This document shows, one piece after another, positions 47,256 to 54,236 of a stretch of DNA of 64,000 bases. The position numbers and the translations under genes were made by a program. Origin of the DNA: Actinomycetes bacterium. Its GTDB lineage: Bacteria; Actinomycetota; Actinomycetes; Mycobacteriales; Mycobacteriaceae. Numbering within the stretch: position 1 is the stretch's first letter; every line of letters begins with the position of its first letter. The stretch lies in NCBI GenBank assembly GCA_023461275.1, contig JAEYMI010000047.1:1-64000 (forward strand), read 5' to 3'. The notes under the pieces were generated by a model. It was given only the letters and a program-made list of their open reading frames with translations, had not been told where the DNA came from and ran no database searches.

Positions 47256-47963
47256 TCAGGCAACGGCCGCTGCGGCTGTCGTGGCGGCGCGCTCGATGAC
47301 GTCGACGACCACATCGGGATGCGAGAGCATCACAACGTGACTCGATCCGGCCACCTCGGTGATCTCGGCACCGGCGCGGTCGTACATCCACCGCTCGAGG
47401 TCGGGGTTGATGGTGCGGTCGGCGCCGGCGACGATCCCGAAGGACGGACGGTCGCGCCACGCCGCAGCTGCCGCCGGGGCGTCGAGCGCCTCGGCACGGA
47501 TGGGCACCTGCGCATGCGCCATGAAGTCGGCGTCGCGGGCCGGTAGATCAGCGGCGAAGTCGGCGTGGAACTGTGCCGGATCGATGGTCAGGAACCCGTC
47601 ATCGCCGGGGATCACCGCGGTGCTCGCCGCCGGGATGCGGGCATGCAGCGAGTTGGTGGACTCCCCGACGTCGGGTACCAGCGCCGCCACGTAAACCAGC
47701 GCCGCGACCTTCGGGTGCGCTCCCGCCTCGGTGATCACCTGCCCGCCCCAGCTGTGGCCCACCAGCACGAGCGGACCGTCGGACTGGTCGATCGCCCGCA
47801 GGGTGGCCGCGACATCGTCGGCGAGGCCGGTCTCCGGTTCTTGCACCACGGTCACATGAAATCCCTTGTCCACCAAGCGTTGATAGACCGGCTGCCACCC
47901 CGATCCGTCGGCGAAGGCGCCGTGAACCAAGACGATGTTGCCCAGTGCGTTTGTCGTTGCCAT
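47256..47963 (-). CDS. alpha/beta hydrolase
   Basis: Protein of 235 residues, ATG 47963 with AAGGGAA 5 bases upstream. It has IVLVHGAFADGSGW (oxyanion hole), nucleophile elbow GHSWGG (Ser near residue 92), acid region GADRTINPD and a C-terminal SSHVVMLSHPD with the catalytic His. It is a typical cytosolic esterase or hydrolase of the EstC/salicylate-esterase-like group. First gene of the operon, divergent from TetR across a 118-bp region with two operator-like palindromes, so it is almost certainly TetR-controlled. Confidence 0.9.
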   Translation of the reverse strand: MATTNALGNIVLVHGAFADGSGWQPVYQRLVDKGFHVTVVQEPETGLADDVAATLRAIDQSDGPLVLVGHSWGGQVITEAGAHPKVAALVYVAALVPDVGESTNSLHARIPAASTAVIPGDDGFLTIDPAQFHADFAADLPARDADFMAHAQVPIRAEALDAPAAAAAWRDRPSFGIVAGADRTINPDLERWMYDRAGAEITEVAGSSHVVMLSHPDVVVDVIERAATTAAAAVA

Positions 47964-48007
47964 GAGAGTTCCCTTCGCGTGATGTCGCCGGCTGACGCCG
48001 TCGTTTT

Positions 48008-48051
48008 GATTGTGGTCGCAATCTAAACACACATAGATTATGATCGCAATC
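48008..48051. promoter_or_regulatory. twin TetR operators in the divergent promoter region
   Basis: Two near-identical 16-bp palindromes, GATTGTGGTCGCAATC (48008-48023) and GATTATGATCGCAATC (48036-48051), have centres 28 bp apart. Extended arms (TTGATTG and CAATCAA) make the whole block an inverted repeat. TAGATT boxes lie between and within them. They overlap the likely promoters of both the TetR gene and the hydrolase operon. Confidence 0.65.
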
Positions 48052-48081
48052 AATAGTTCGACGACACAAGAGGAGAAGCCG

Positions 48082-48675
48082 GTGCGGGTCTCCAAGGCCA
48101 AGGCCGAGCAGAATCGGCGCGATCTACTCGACGCGGCAGGAAAGCTGTTTCGCGAGAAGGGAATTCCGTCCACCGGAGTCGCCGAGGTGGCAGCCGAGGC
48201 GGGCCTGACCCACGGCGCGCTGTACAAGCACTTCGACAACAAGGACGCGTTGGCGGCCGCGGCGTTCACCCACGCGGCCACCGACGTGAACCAGCGCATC
48301 CGCGCATGGAAGGACACACACGACCCGTCGTACGAGGACTACCTCGACGTCCTCATCTCCACGAGGGTGCGCGACACCATGGCCGACGGATGCCCGATGA
48401 TCGCCTCGGCGAGCGAGATCAGCCGCCAGCCCACCGCCGTCGGCGACAGCTTCGCCGCCGCATTCGCCGACCTCGTCTCGCTCATCGAATCCTCACTGCC
48501 GGACACCATGTCCGACGACGAGCGCCACACCTTGGCGACGGCCACAGCTGCCGCGCAGCTCGGGGCGGTAGCCGTCGCGCGAGCAGTGGCCAAAGCCGAC
48601 GACGGGCTGTCCCGAGAGGTGCTGGACGCCACGCGCGCAACGCTGCGTCGGTCAGTGACGACGATGAGACGGTGA
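48082..48675 (+). CDS. TetR/AcrR family transcriptional regulator
   Basis: Regulator of 197 residues from GTG 48082, which has AGGAG 7 bases upstream. The in-frame ATG at 48040 lies inside an operator and directly on the -10 box, so it is rejected. The DNA-binding helix-turn-helix is at residues 25-50 (GVAEVAAEAGLTHGALYKHF). The C-terminal ligand domain contains a DGCPMIASASEI motif typical of the TetR group that controls redox or electrophile-response genes. It likely represses itself and the hydrolase/AKR/tautomerase operon through the twin palindromes. Confidence 0.92.
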   Translation: MRVSKAKAEQNRRDLLDAAGKLFREKGIPSTGVAEVAAEAGLTHGALYKHFDNKDALAAAAFTHAATDVNQRIRAWKDTHDPSYEDYLDVLISTRVRDTMADGCPMIASASEISRQPTAVGDSFAAAFADLVSLIESSLPDTMSDDERHTLATATAAAQLGAVAVARAVAKADDGLSREVLDATRATLRRSVTTMRR

Positions 48676-48986
48676 CAGTGACGGCCAATGCCGTCGGTGA
48701 ATTGGTATCGGTCACAGTGTTGCCCGCGGCGTCGTCGACGACACCGGACGTCCTGGGCCTGCGGATCACCACCGCAGCCAACCGCGCTCTGCGGGCCGCC
48801 AATCGTGTCTTCGGCGACCGAATGAATGAGCTGGAACTCCGCCATCAGGCAATCGTCGGCCGCATCCAAACCTCCCAGCAGCTTCTTCACCTCCGACGAG
48901 GCCAACGACGGCACCCCCGACCGGGCCCGCGTGTTGCTCGAAGCAAATGTCGTCGATGCCCATGTCTACTACGCGCTGGTGCATGA
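48672..48986 (+). pseudogene. YbaB/EbfC-like protein remnant
   Basis: A GTG at 48672 overlaps the TetR stop (GTGA). The first 65 residues (VTVTANAVGELVSVTVLP, then GLRITTAANRALRAANRV) resemble the C-terminal half of actinobacterial YbaB/EbfC nucleoid-associated proteins, without the N-terminal helix. After about residue 75 the frame degenerates into Arg/Pro-rich sequence. Either an arrival of the TetR gene clipped the 5' end, or this is a short divergent form. Low confidence in expression. Confidence 0.4.
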
Positions 48987-49116
48987 GCAGCGGCGCCGAT
49001 ACGAGGGTTTCTGGATGTCGGAGTGGGTGATGCTCTTCGCGGTCGGGGTCTCGCCGCTCACCGGCAACCTCGTCGGCGTCGTCGGATATCAGAACTGCCA
49101 CAACTTCTGCGGCTGA
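48826..49116 (+). CDS. small hypothetical protein with conserved-looking C-terminus
   Basis: A frame of 96 residues, shifted relative to the YbaB-like remnant and overlapping its end. The C-terminal 60 residues (from RARVLLEANVVDAHVYY to YQNCHNFCG) look protein-like: EGFWMSEWVMLFAVGVSPLTG and a terminal C-x2-x-x-C pattern, with good codon use. The N-terminal 30 residues look non-coding, so the true start or the upstream part may be lost. I do not recognise a function. The Trp/Met/Val stretch may be membrane-associated. Confidence 0.4.
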   Translation: MSWNSAIRQSSAASKPPSSFFTSDEANDGTPDRARVLLEANVVDAHVYYALVHEQRRRYEGFWMSEWVMLFAVGVSPLTGNLVGVVGYQNCHNFCG

Positions 49117-49372
49117 GCGTCGGGTTCCGGAGGATCGGGCCGTCGGTAGCCGAGGCCCCGGCCCAGCTCCGTAGTTCTGGTCGCCTATTACGACCAAGAG
49201 TACGGAGTTAGCCATGAGGGCGGAGTATCGATGAGTTCACCGCGTACCCGCAAGGTCACCAACGGATATCAACCCACCGCCGAAACGGTACGAGTTGGCG
49301 GATAGCGCTCTACGCTCAAACCAGGGAACCGACACTGCACCCGACAGCCCCGGGCGCAGGGAAGGCCACGCG
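49117..49372 (+). other. leader region of the sdh operon
   Basis: This 256-bp stretch contains the nested palindrome 49167-49207 and otherwise no gene. A TACGCT -10-like box at 49311 has no convincing -35. The sdh promoter is presumably here. Confidence 0.4.
49167..49207. other. 41-nt nested palindrome
   Basis: CTCCGTA and TACGGAG (outer, 7 bp) and TGGTCG and CGACCA (inner, 6 bp) are symmetric about base 49187, with a short mismatched interval between them and a 7-nt loop. There is no U-tract. It could be an operator, a 3'-end hairpin of the upstream genes, or an attenuator of the sdh operon. Confidence 0.5.
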
Positions 49373-50152
49373 ATGAGCACGCTCGTCCCCCCGAGCTCAC
49401 CATCGACAGGCAACCAGGATCAGCAGATCCCCACCCCACGGGTCGACGCCACGCTGCCGTCGACCCGACGGCCCAGGCCCAGCAACGTCACGTTGAAGGT
49501 GACGATGGCGGTGACCGGGACGATCTTCGCGCTGTTCGTTCTGGTGCACATGATCGGCAACCTCAAGGTCTATACCGGCGCCACCCACTTCGACGCCTAC
49601 GCCCACTGGCTGCGCACCCTGCTGGAGCCGCTTCTCCCCTACGAGGGAATGCTGTGGATCTTCCGCGCCGTGCTGCTGCTGTGCCTGTTCGCGCACGTCG
49701 GGGCATCGTTCATGCTGATCGGCCGCGCCCATCAAGCAAAGGGCCGTTTTCGACGCAAGGGCATGAGCTGGAAACGCTGGCCCGCGATCCTGATGCCCTA
49801 CACCGGCCTGATTCTGTTGGTGTTCATCATCTTCCACATTCTCGACCTCACGATCGGCGCCAGACCCGCGGCGAGTGACCAGTTCATTCAGACCACCGAG
49901 CAGAGTTCGCACGCCTATCACAACCTGGTGGCCAGCTTTGAGCGCTGGCCGGTCGCGGCCTTCTACATCGTGGTCATGGTGTTGCTGGGCATCCATCTGG
50001 TGCACGGATTGTGGAGTGTGGTCAACGATTTCGGTGCGACCGGCAAACGCGTACGCCAAGTCGGCGCGGGCATCGCGTTACTGCTGGCCGCTGCGGTGAT
50101 GATCGGCAACATCACCATCCCGCTCGCGGTGCTGACCGGGGTGGTTAAGTGA
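49373..50152 (+). CDS. sdhC: succinate dehydrogenase cytochrome b subunit (membrane anchor)
   Basis: Protein of 259 residues from ATG 49373, preceded by GGAAGG. The cytosolic Pro/Thr-rich N-terminus (about 45 residues) is followed by five membrane helices of the b558 type. Histidines in FVLVHMIG, LFAHVGAS, IIFHILD and GIHLVHG are candidate haem b and quinone-side ligands. It anchors the flavoprotein and iron-sulfur subunits to the inner membrane and passes electrons to menaquinone. Its stop overlaps the sdhA start. The gene order anchor, flavoprotein, iron-sulfur matches mycobacterial Sdh1. Confidence 0.93.
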   Translation: MSTLVPPSSPSTGNQDQQIPTPRVDATLPSTRRPRPSNVTLKVTMAVTGTIFALFVLVHMIGNLKVYTGATHFDAYAHWLRTLLEPLLPYEGMLWIFRAVLLLCLFAHVGASFMLIGRAHQAKGRFRRKGMSWKRWPAILMPYTGLILLVFIIFHILDLTIGARPAASDQFIQTTEQSSHAYHNLVASFERWPVAAFYIVVMVLLGIHLVHGLWSVVNDFGATGKRVRQVGAGIALLLAAAVMIGNITIPLAVLTGVVK

Positions 50153-52125
50153 TGACCGACATCGACTCTCACACAGCCCAATCCGCTATCGACAGCCTGC
50201 GCACTCTCGGCGGTACCGTCGACGGCGGCGTGCCCGACGGCGACGCCGCCACCGCATGGCAACGACGACGCGACGCCTACAAACTCGTCGGGCCGCTGAA
50301 CCGTCGCAAGTTCACCGTGATCGTCGTCGGTACCGGTCTGGCCGGCGCCGGATGTGCTGCGGCCCTTGGTGAACTCGGCTACAACGTGCACTCCTTCACC
50401 TTTCACGACGCGCCTCGACGAGCACATAGCGTCGCCGCACAGGGCGGCATTAACGCCGCGCGGGCCCGCAAGGTGGACAACGATTCGGTGCACCGCTTCG
50501 TCGTCGACACCGTGAAGGGCGGCGACTTCCGTGGCCGGGAGGCCGATGCGTATCGCCTTGCCGAGGAATCGGTTCGGGTGATCGATCACCTCAACGCCAT
50601 CGGCGCTCCGTTCGCCCGTGAATACGGCGGTCCGCTGGCCACCCGCAGCTTCGGTGGCGTGCAGGTCTCGCGCACGTACTACACCCGCGGGCAGACCGGC
50701 CAGCAACTTCAGGTGGCCGCGTCGCAGGCGCTCCTGCGGCAAGTGGCGGCGGGCTCGGTCACGCTGCATACCCGCCAGGAGATGCTCGACCTGATCGTCG
50801 CCGACGGCCGAGCCCAGGGCATCATCACCAGAGACCTTGTCACCGGCCAGATCTCGGCACAAACCGCACACGCCGTCGTCCTCGCGACCGGCGGGTATGG
50901 CACGGTGTACTTCCAGTCGACGTTGGCACGCAACTGCAACGCGACCGCGTCGTGGCGGGCGCATCGTCGGGGCGCATTACTGGCCTCACCGTCGTTCATC
51001 CAGTTTCACCCGACGGCACTGCCGGTCAGTGCCGAATGGCAGTCCAAGACAACGCTGATGAGCGAGTCGTTGCGCAACGACGGTCGGATCTGGGTGCCCA
51101 AGAAGGAACACGACGACCGGCCACCCAACGACATTCCCGACAACGAGCGCGATTACTACCTGGAACGTAAGTATCCGACGTACGGCAACCTCACCCCGCG
51201 CGACGTCGCATCCCGCGCGGCCCGCGAGCAGATCGAGAGCGGTCACGGCGTCGGACCACTGCACAACAGCGTGTACCTCGATTTCGCCGATGCCCTTGCA
51301 CGCCTGGGCAAACCGACCATTACCGAACGCTACGGCAACTTGTTCACCATGTATCGCGATGCCACCGGCGAGGACCCCTACGAGGTGCCGATGCGGATCG
51401 CACCGGCCGCGCACTTCACCATGGGTGGCTTGTGGTCGGACTTCGACCAGATGACGTCGATCCCGGGGCTGTTCGTCGGCGGAGAGGTGGGCTGGGGCTA
51501 CCACGGCGCCAACCGGCTCGGCGCCAACTCGCTGCTCTCGGCTTGCGTCGACGGCTGGTTCACCCTGCCCTACTCGATTCCGAACTACCTTGCGCCACTG
51601 CTGGGTTCGGAACCGTTGGCGCAAAACGATCCGGCGGTTCTCCACGCCGCCCAGGCCGTGCAGGATCGAGTCGATGCGCTCATCGCGGTCGGCGGAACGA
51701 CGGGTCCGGATCGTTTTCATCGTCGGCTCGGCGACATCCTCTACCGCGGGTGCGGGGTGTCACGCAGCGTCGAATCGCTGACCACCGCCATCGACGAGAT
51801 CGCCGCGCTGCGTAAGGAATTCTGGTCCGACGTCCGTGTCGTCGGCACCGGTGGCCAGTTCAACCAAGAACTCGAACGGGCCGGACGGGTCGCGGATTTC
51901 CTCGAGCTCGCCGAGCTGATGTGCGTGGACGCACTCGACCGAGATGAGTCGTGCGGCGCGCACTTCCGCACCGATCACCAGACCGCCGACGGCGAGGCGC
52001 TGCGCGATGACGACCACTTCTGCTTCGTATCAGCCTGGGAGACAACCGAAGACGGGAAGCAGGTCCGTCATACCGAACCGCTGGAGTTCACGGCGGTCCC
52101 ACTCGCGACCCGCAACTATCAGTGA
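50152..52125 (+). CDS. sdhA: succinate dehydrogenase / fumarate reductase flavoprotein subunit
   Basis: Catalytic subunit of 657 residues that oxidises succinate to fumarate with covalent FAD. It shows a dinucleotide-binding VVGTGLAGAGCAAALGELG near residue 56, HSVAAQGGINAA with the FAD-linking His, a substrate-site FHPTALP, and SESLRNDGRIWVP where many SdhA have RGEGG (the Arg is kept; this form is usual for the Sdh1 branch). FTMGGLWSD and GANRLGANSLLS follow. ATG 50152 overlaps the sdhC TGA; sdhB starts 7 bases after the stop. Confidence 0.96.
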   Translation: MTDIDSHTAQSAIDSLRTLGGTVDGGVPDGDAATAWQRRRDAYKLVGPLNRRKFTVIVVGTGLAGAGCAAALGELGYNVHSFTFHDAPRRAHSVAAQGGINAARARKVDNDSVHRFVVDTVKGGDFRGREADAYRLAEESVRVIDHLNAIGAPFAREYGGPLATRSFGGVQVSRTYYTRGQTGQQLQVAASQALLRQVAAGSVTLHTRQEMLDLIVADGRAQGIITRDLVTGQISAQTAHAVVLATGGYGTVYFQSTLARNCNATASWRAHRRGALLASPSFIQFHPTALPVSAEWQSKTTLMSESLRNDGRIWVPKKEHDDRPPNDIPDNERDYYLERKYPTYGNLTPRDVASRAAREQIESGHGVGPLHNSVYLDFADALARLGKPTITERYGNLFTMYRDATGEDPYEVPMRIAPAAHFTMGGLWSDFDQMTSIPGLFVGGEVGWGYHGANRLGANSLLSACVDGWFTLPYSIPNYLAPLLGSEPLAQNDPAVLHAAQAVQDRVDALIAVGGTTGPDRFHRRLGDILYRGCGVSRSVESLTTAIDEIAALRKEFWSDVRVVGTGGQFNQELERAGRVADFLELAELMCVDALDRDESCGAHFRTDHQTADGEALRDDDHFCFVSAWETTEDGKQVRHTEPLEFTAVPLATRNYQ

Positions 52126-52132
52126 GGTGAGC

Positions 52133-52882
52133 ATGAAGATCACCATCGAGGCGTGGCGACAGAGGGACCACGACGCGACCGGACATTTCGAGACCTACGA
52201 AATCGACGACGCGACACCCGAGATGTCATTGCTCGACGTGCTCGACCGGCTCAACGACCACCTCGTCGACGACGGCATCGAACCGATCGCCTTCGATTCG
52301 GACTGTCGCGAAGGTGTGTGCGGATCGTGCGGGATGATGGTCAACGACCGACCGCACGGACCGACGCCGAACACCCCATCGTGCCGGCAGCATCTGCGCC
52401 ACTTCGGCGACATCACACATCTCAAGCTGGAACCACTGCGCGCCAAGGCATTTCCGGTGGTGCGAGACCTGGTGGTGGATCGTTCCGCGCTGGACCGGGT
52501 GATCGAGGCCGGCGGTCACGTGGCGGTCAACGCCGGTCAGGCCACCGACGCCGATAACACCCTGATCCCCCACGACGACAGCGAGAAGGCCCTCGACTAC
52601 GCCGCCTGCATCGGCTGCGGCGCATGTGTGGCGGCGTGTCCGAACGGTGCCGCGCATCTGTTCGCCGGAGCCAAGCTCCTGCATTTGGCCGAGCTGACCT
52701 ACGGCAAACGTGAACGAGGCCGACGCGCCCGCGCGATCACCGGCCAGATGGAGCAGGACTTCGGGCCGTGCTCCACCTACGGTGAATGCGCCACGGTCTG
52801 CCCGGCCGATATCCCCCTCGACGCCGTCGCGGGGGTGAACCGGGAGGCGATGCGCTTCGGCTTCCGACGCAAGCCCGACTGA
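52133..52882 (+). CDS. sdhB: succinate dehydrogenase / fumarate reductase iron-sulfur subunit
   Basis: Protein of 249 residues with GAGGTGAGC before the ATG. It carries three clusters between FAD and quinone: a [2Fe-2S] site in CREGVCGSCG plus a later Cys in PSCRQH, a [4Fe-4S] site CIGCGACVAACP, and a [3Fe-4S]-type site CSTYGECATVCP with a further Cys earlier. It completes the SdhCAB complex. The GGCGCC repeat array begins 7 bp after the stop. Confidence 0.96.
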   Translation: MKITIEAWRQRDHDATGHFETYEIDDATPEMSLLDVLDRLNDHLVDDGIEPIAFDSDCREGVCGSCGMMVNDRPHGPTPNTPSCRQHLRHFGDITHLKLEPLRAKAFPVVRDLVVDRSALDRVIEAGGHVAVNAGQATDADNTLIPHDDSEKALDYAACIGCGACVAACPNGAAHLFAGAKLLHLAELTYGKRERGRRARAITGQMEQDFGPCSTYGECATVCPADIPLDAVAGVNREAMRFGFRRKPD

Positions 52883-52889
52883 CGTCGAC

Positions 52890-53126
52890 GGCGCCCTCCG
52901 TCACGTTCACGGCGCCCTTCGCCACGTCGACAGCGCCCTCCCGCCCATCGACGGCGCCCACGCCCCCGCCCACAGCGCCCTCCCGCCCCTCGACGGCGCC
53001 CACGCCCCCGCCCACAGCGCCCTCCCGCCCATCGACGGCGCCCTCGTCACCATCGACGGCGCCCTCCCGCCCATCGACGGCGCCCTCGTCACCATCGACG
53101 GCGCCCTCCGTCTCGTTCACAGCGCG
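52890..53126 (-). repeat. 21-bp tandem array upstream of uppP (12 units)
   Basis: GGCGCC (or AGCGCC/AGCGCG) recurs at exactly 21-bp steps: 52890, 52911, 52932, 52953, 52974, 52995, 53016, 53037, 53058, 53079, 53100 and 53121. Read on the minus strand, the unit is GGCGCCGTCGATGGTGACGAG with variable second half. The same unit appears on the plus strand at 54111-54236, so the arrays face each other around uppP. No unique spacers, so not CRISPR. Confidence 0.9.
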
Positions 53127-53144
53127 CCTTCAGGTTGGTGCCTC

Positions 53145-53187
53145 TATAGTCGACACGCGTTGCGAAAAGCCTTCCCGGAGTTCGCAA
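53145..53187 (+). promoter_or_regulatory. candidate uppP promoter with inverted repeat
   Basis: A good -10 box TATAGT (53145-53150) lies 65 bp before uppP; the -35 would fall in the repeat array and is not recognisable. TTGCGAA (53160-53166) and TTCGCAA (53181-53187) form an inverted repeat just after the expected transcription start, operator-like or hairpin-forming. Confidence 0.4.
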
Positions 53188-53214
53188 ATCGGACACCGAA
53201 CGGAGTTGTCGCAC

Positions 53215-54105
53215 GTGAGCGATCTGACCTACCCGCAGGCCGTTGTGATGGGCTTGCTCCAGGGCGTGACCGAACTCTTCCCGATCTCCAGCCTGGGACA
53301 CTCGCTGCTAGCGCCCGCGTGGATCGGCGGAAGCTGGCAAACACTGGTCACGCAATCAAATGCACCGGGGCACACACCGTTCCTCGCGTTCATCGTCGCG
53401 CTACACGTGGCGACTGCGATCGCGTTGATCATCTACTACTGGCGCGACTGGGTGCGGATCGTCAGTGGGTTCATTCACTCCCTGCGCACCCGACGCGTCG
53501 ACACCGCGGACTCTCGACTCGCATGGTTGATCATCGTCGGCACCATCCCCGTCGGCCTGGTCGGTTTGCTCGCCGAGAAGAAACTCCGAGTGCTGTTCGC
53601 AACACCAGAGGCCGCAGCAATCTTTTTGTGTATCAACGGTTTTGTCCTCCTGGGTGCGGAAATGCTGCGTCGACGCCAAACCCACAGTGGCCGGCACTCG
53701 ACCGTCGACCCATACGCCGTCGAATCCATTGAAGCCCTGTCGTATCGTGACGGCGTCATCATCGGCGCGTGCCAGATTTTGGCACTGTTGCCGGGAATTT
53801 CGCGTTCCGGCGCCACTATCTCCGGCGGCATCCTGCGCCATCTTGATCACGAGGATGCGGCAAAGTTCGCATTCCTGCTGGCCACCCCGGTCATTCTGGC
53901 GGCCGGCCTGTTGAAGATCCCCGAACTCTTCGGCCCCGAGGGTGCAGGAATCGGCGGTCAGGTGATCGTCGGGTCCGTGTGTGCGTTCTTCGCGGCGCTC
54001 GGAGCTGTCGCGTTCCTGGCGAAGTGGTTCCACACCCGGACGCTGTTCCCATTCGCGATCTACTGCTTCGTCGTCGGCCTGGCCAGCATCGTTCATTTCG
54101 CCTGA
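53215..54105 (+). CDS. uppP: undecaprenyl-diphosphatase (UppP/BacA family)
   Basis: Integral membrane protein of 296 residues from GTG 53215 (CGGAG 9 bases upstream). It dephosphorylates undecaprenyl (or decaprenyl) diphosphate to recycle the lipid carrier for peptidoglycan and arabinogalactan. Signatures are QGVTELFPISSLGHS (the catalytic Glu-rich box; most UppP read FLPISSTGH) and LLPGISRSGATISGG. The insertion AWIGGSWQTLVTQSN after the first motif marks a distinct UppP subgroup. Eight or so hydrophobic helices are evident. The gene is bracketed by two 21-bp repeat arrays in opposite orientation. Confidence 0.9.
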   Translation: MSDLTYPQAVVMGLLQGVTELFPISSLGHSLLAPAWIGGSWQTLVTQSNAPGHTPFLAFIVALHVATAIALIIYYWRDWVRIVSGFIHSLRTRRVDTADSRLAWLIIVGTIPVGLVGLLAEKKLRVLFATPEAAAIFLCINGFVLLGAEMLRRRQTHSGRHSTVDPYAVESIEALSYRDGVIIGACQILALLPGISRSGATISGGILRHLDHEDAAKFAFLLATPVILAAGLLKIPELFGPEGAGIGGQVIVGSVCAFFAALGAVAFLAKWFHTRTLFPFAIYCFVVGLASIVHFA

Positions 54106-54110
54106 AACCG

Positions 54111-54236
54111 GGCGCCGTCAACGCGAACAAGGGCGCCGTCGACGGGTGCCAGGGCGCCGTCGACGGGAACGAGGGCGCCGTCGATGGATGCGAGGGCGCC
54201 GTCGATGGGAACCAGGGCGCCGTCGACGACGGTTAC
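54111..54236 (+). repeat. 21-bp tandem array downstream of uppP (6 units)
   Basis: GGCGCC recurs at 54111, 54132, 54153, 54174, 54195 and 54216, exactly 21 bp apart. The unit is GGCGCCGTCGACGGGAACGAG with YGG-NNN-CNAG variation. It starts 6 bp after the uppP stop and runs into the convergent transporter stop. It matches the upstream array in reverse orientation. Confidence 0.9.

Noticed and set aside
48040..48081. ATG 48040 as the TetR start
   Set aside because: It falls inside the second operator immediately after a -10 box and has no ribosome site. GTG 48082 has AGGAG at the right spacing.
51070..51110. Loss of the RGEGG catalytic box in SdhA
   Set aside because: The Arg is kept in SLRNDGRIW, and as I recall this form is normal for the mycobacterial Sdh1 branch, so it is not a defect.
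52890..53126. CRISPR array
   Set aside because: Period is 21 bp with degenerate units and no unique spacers, and no cas genes are near.
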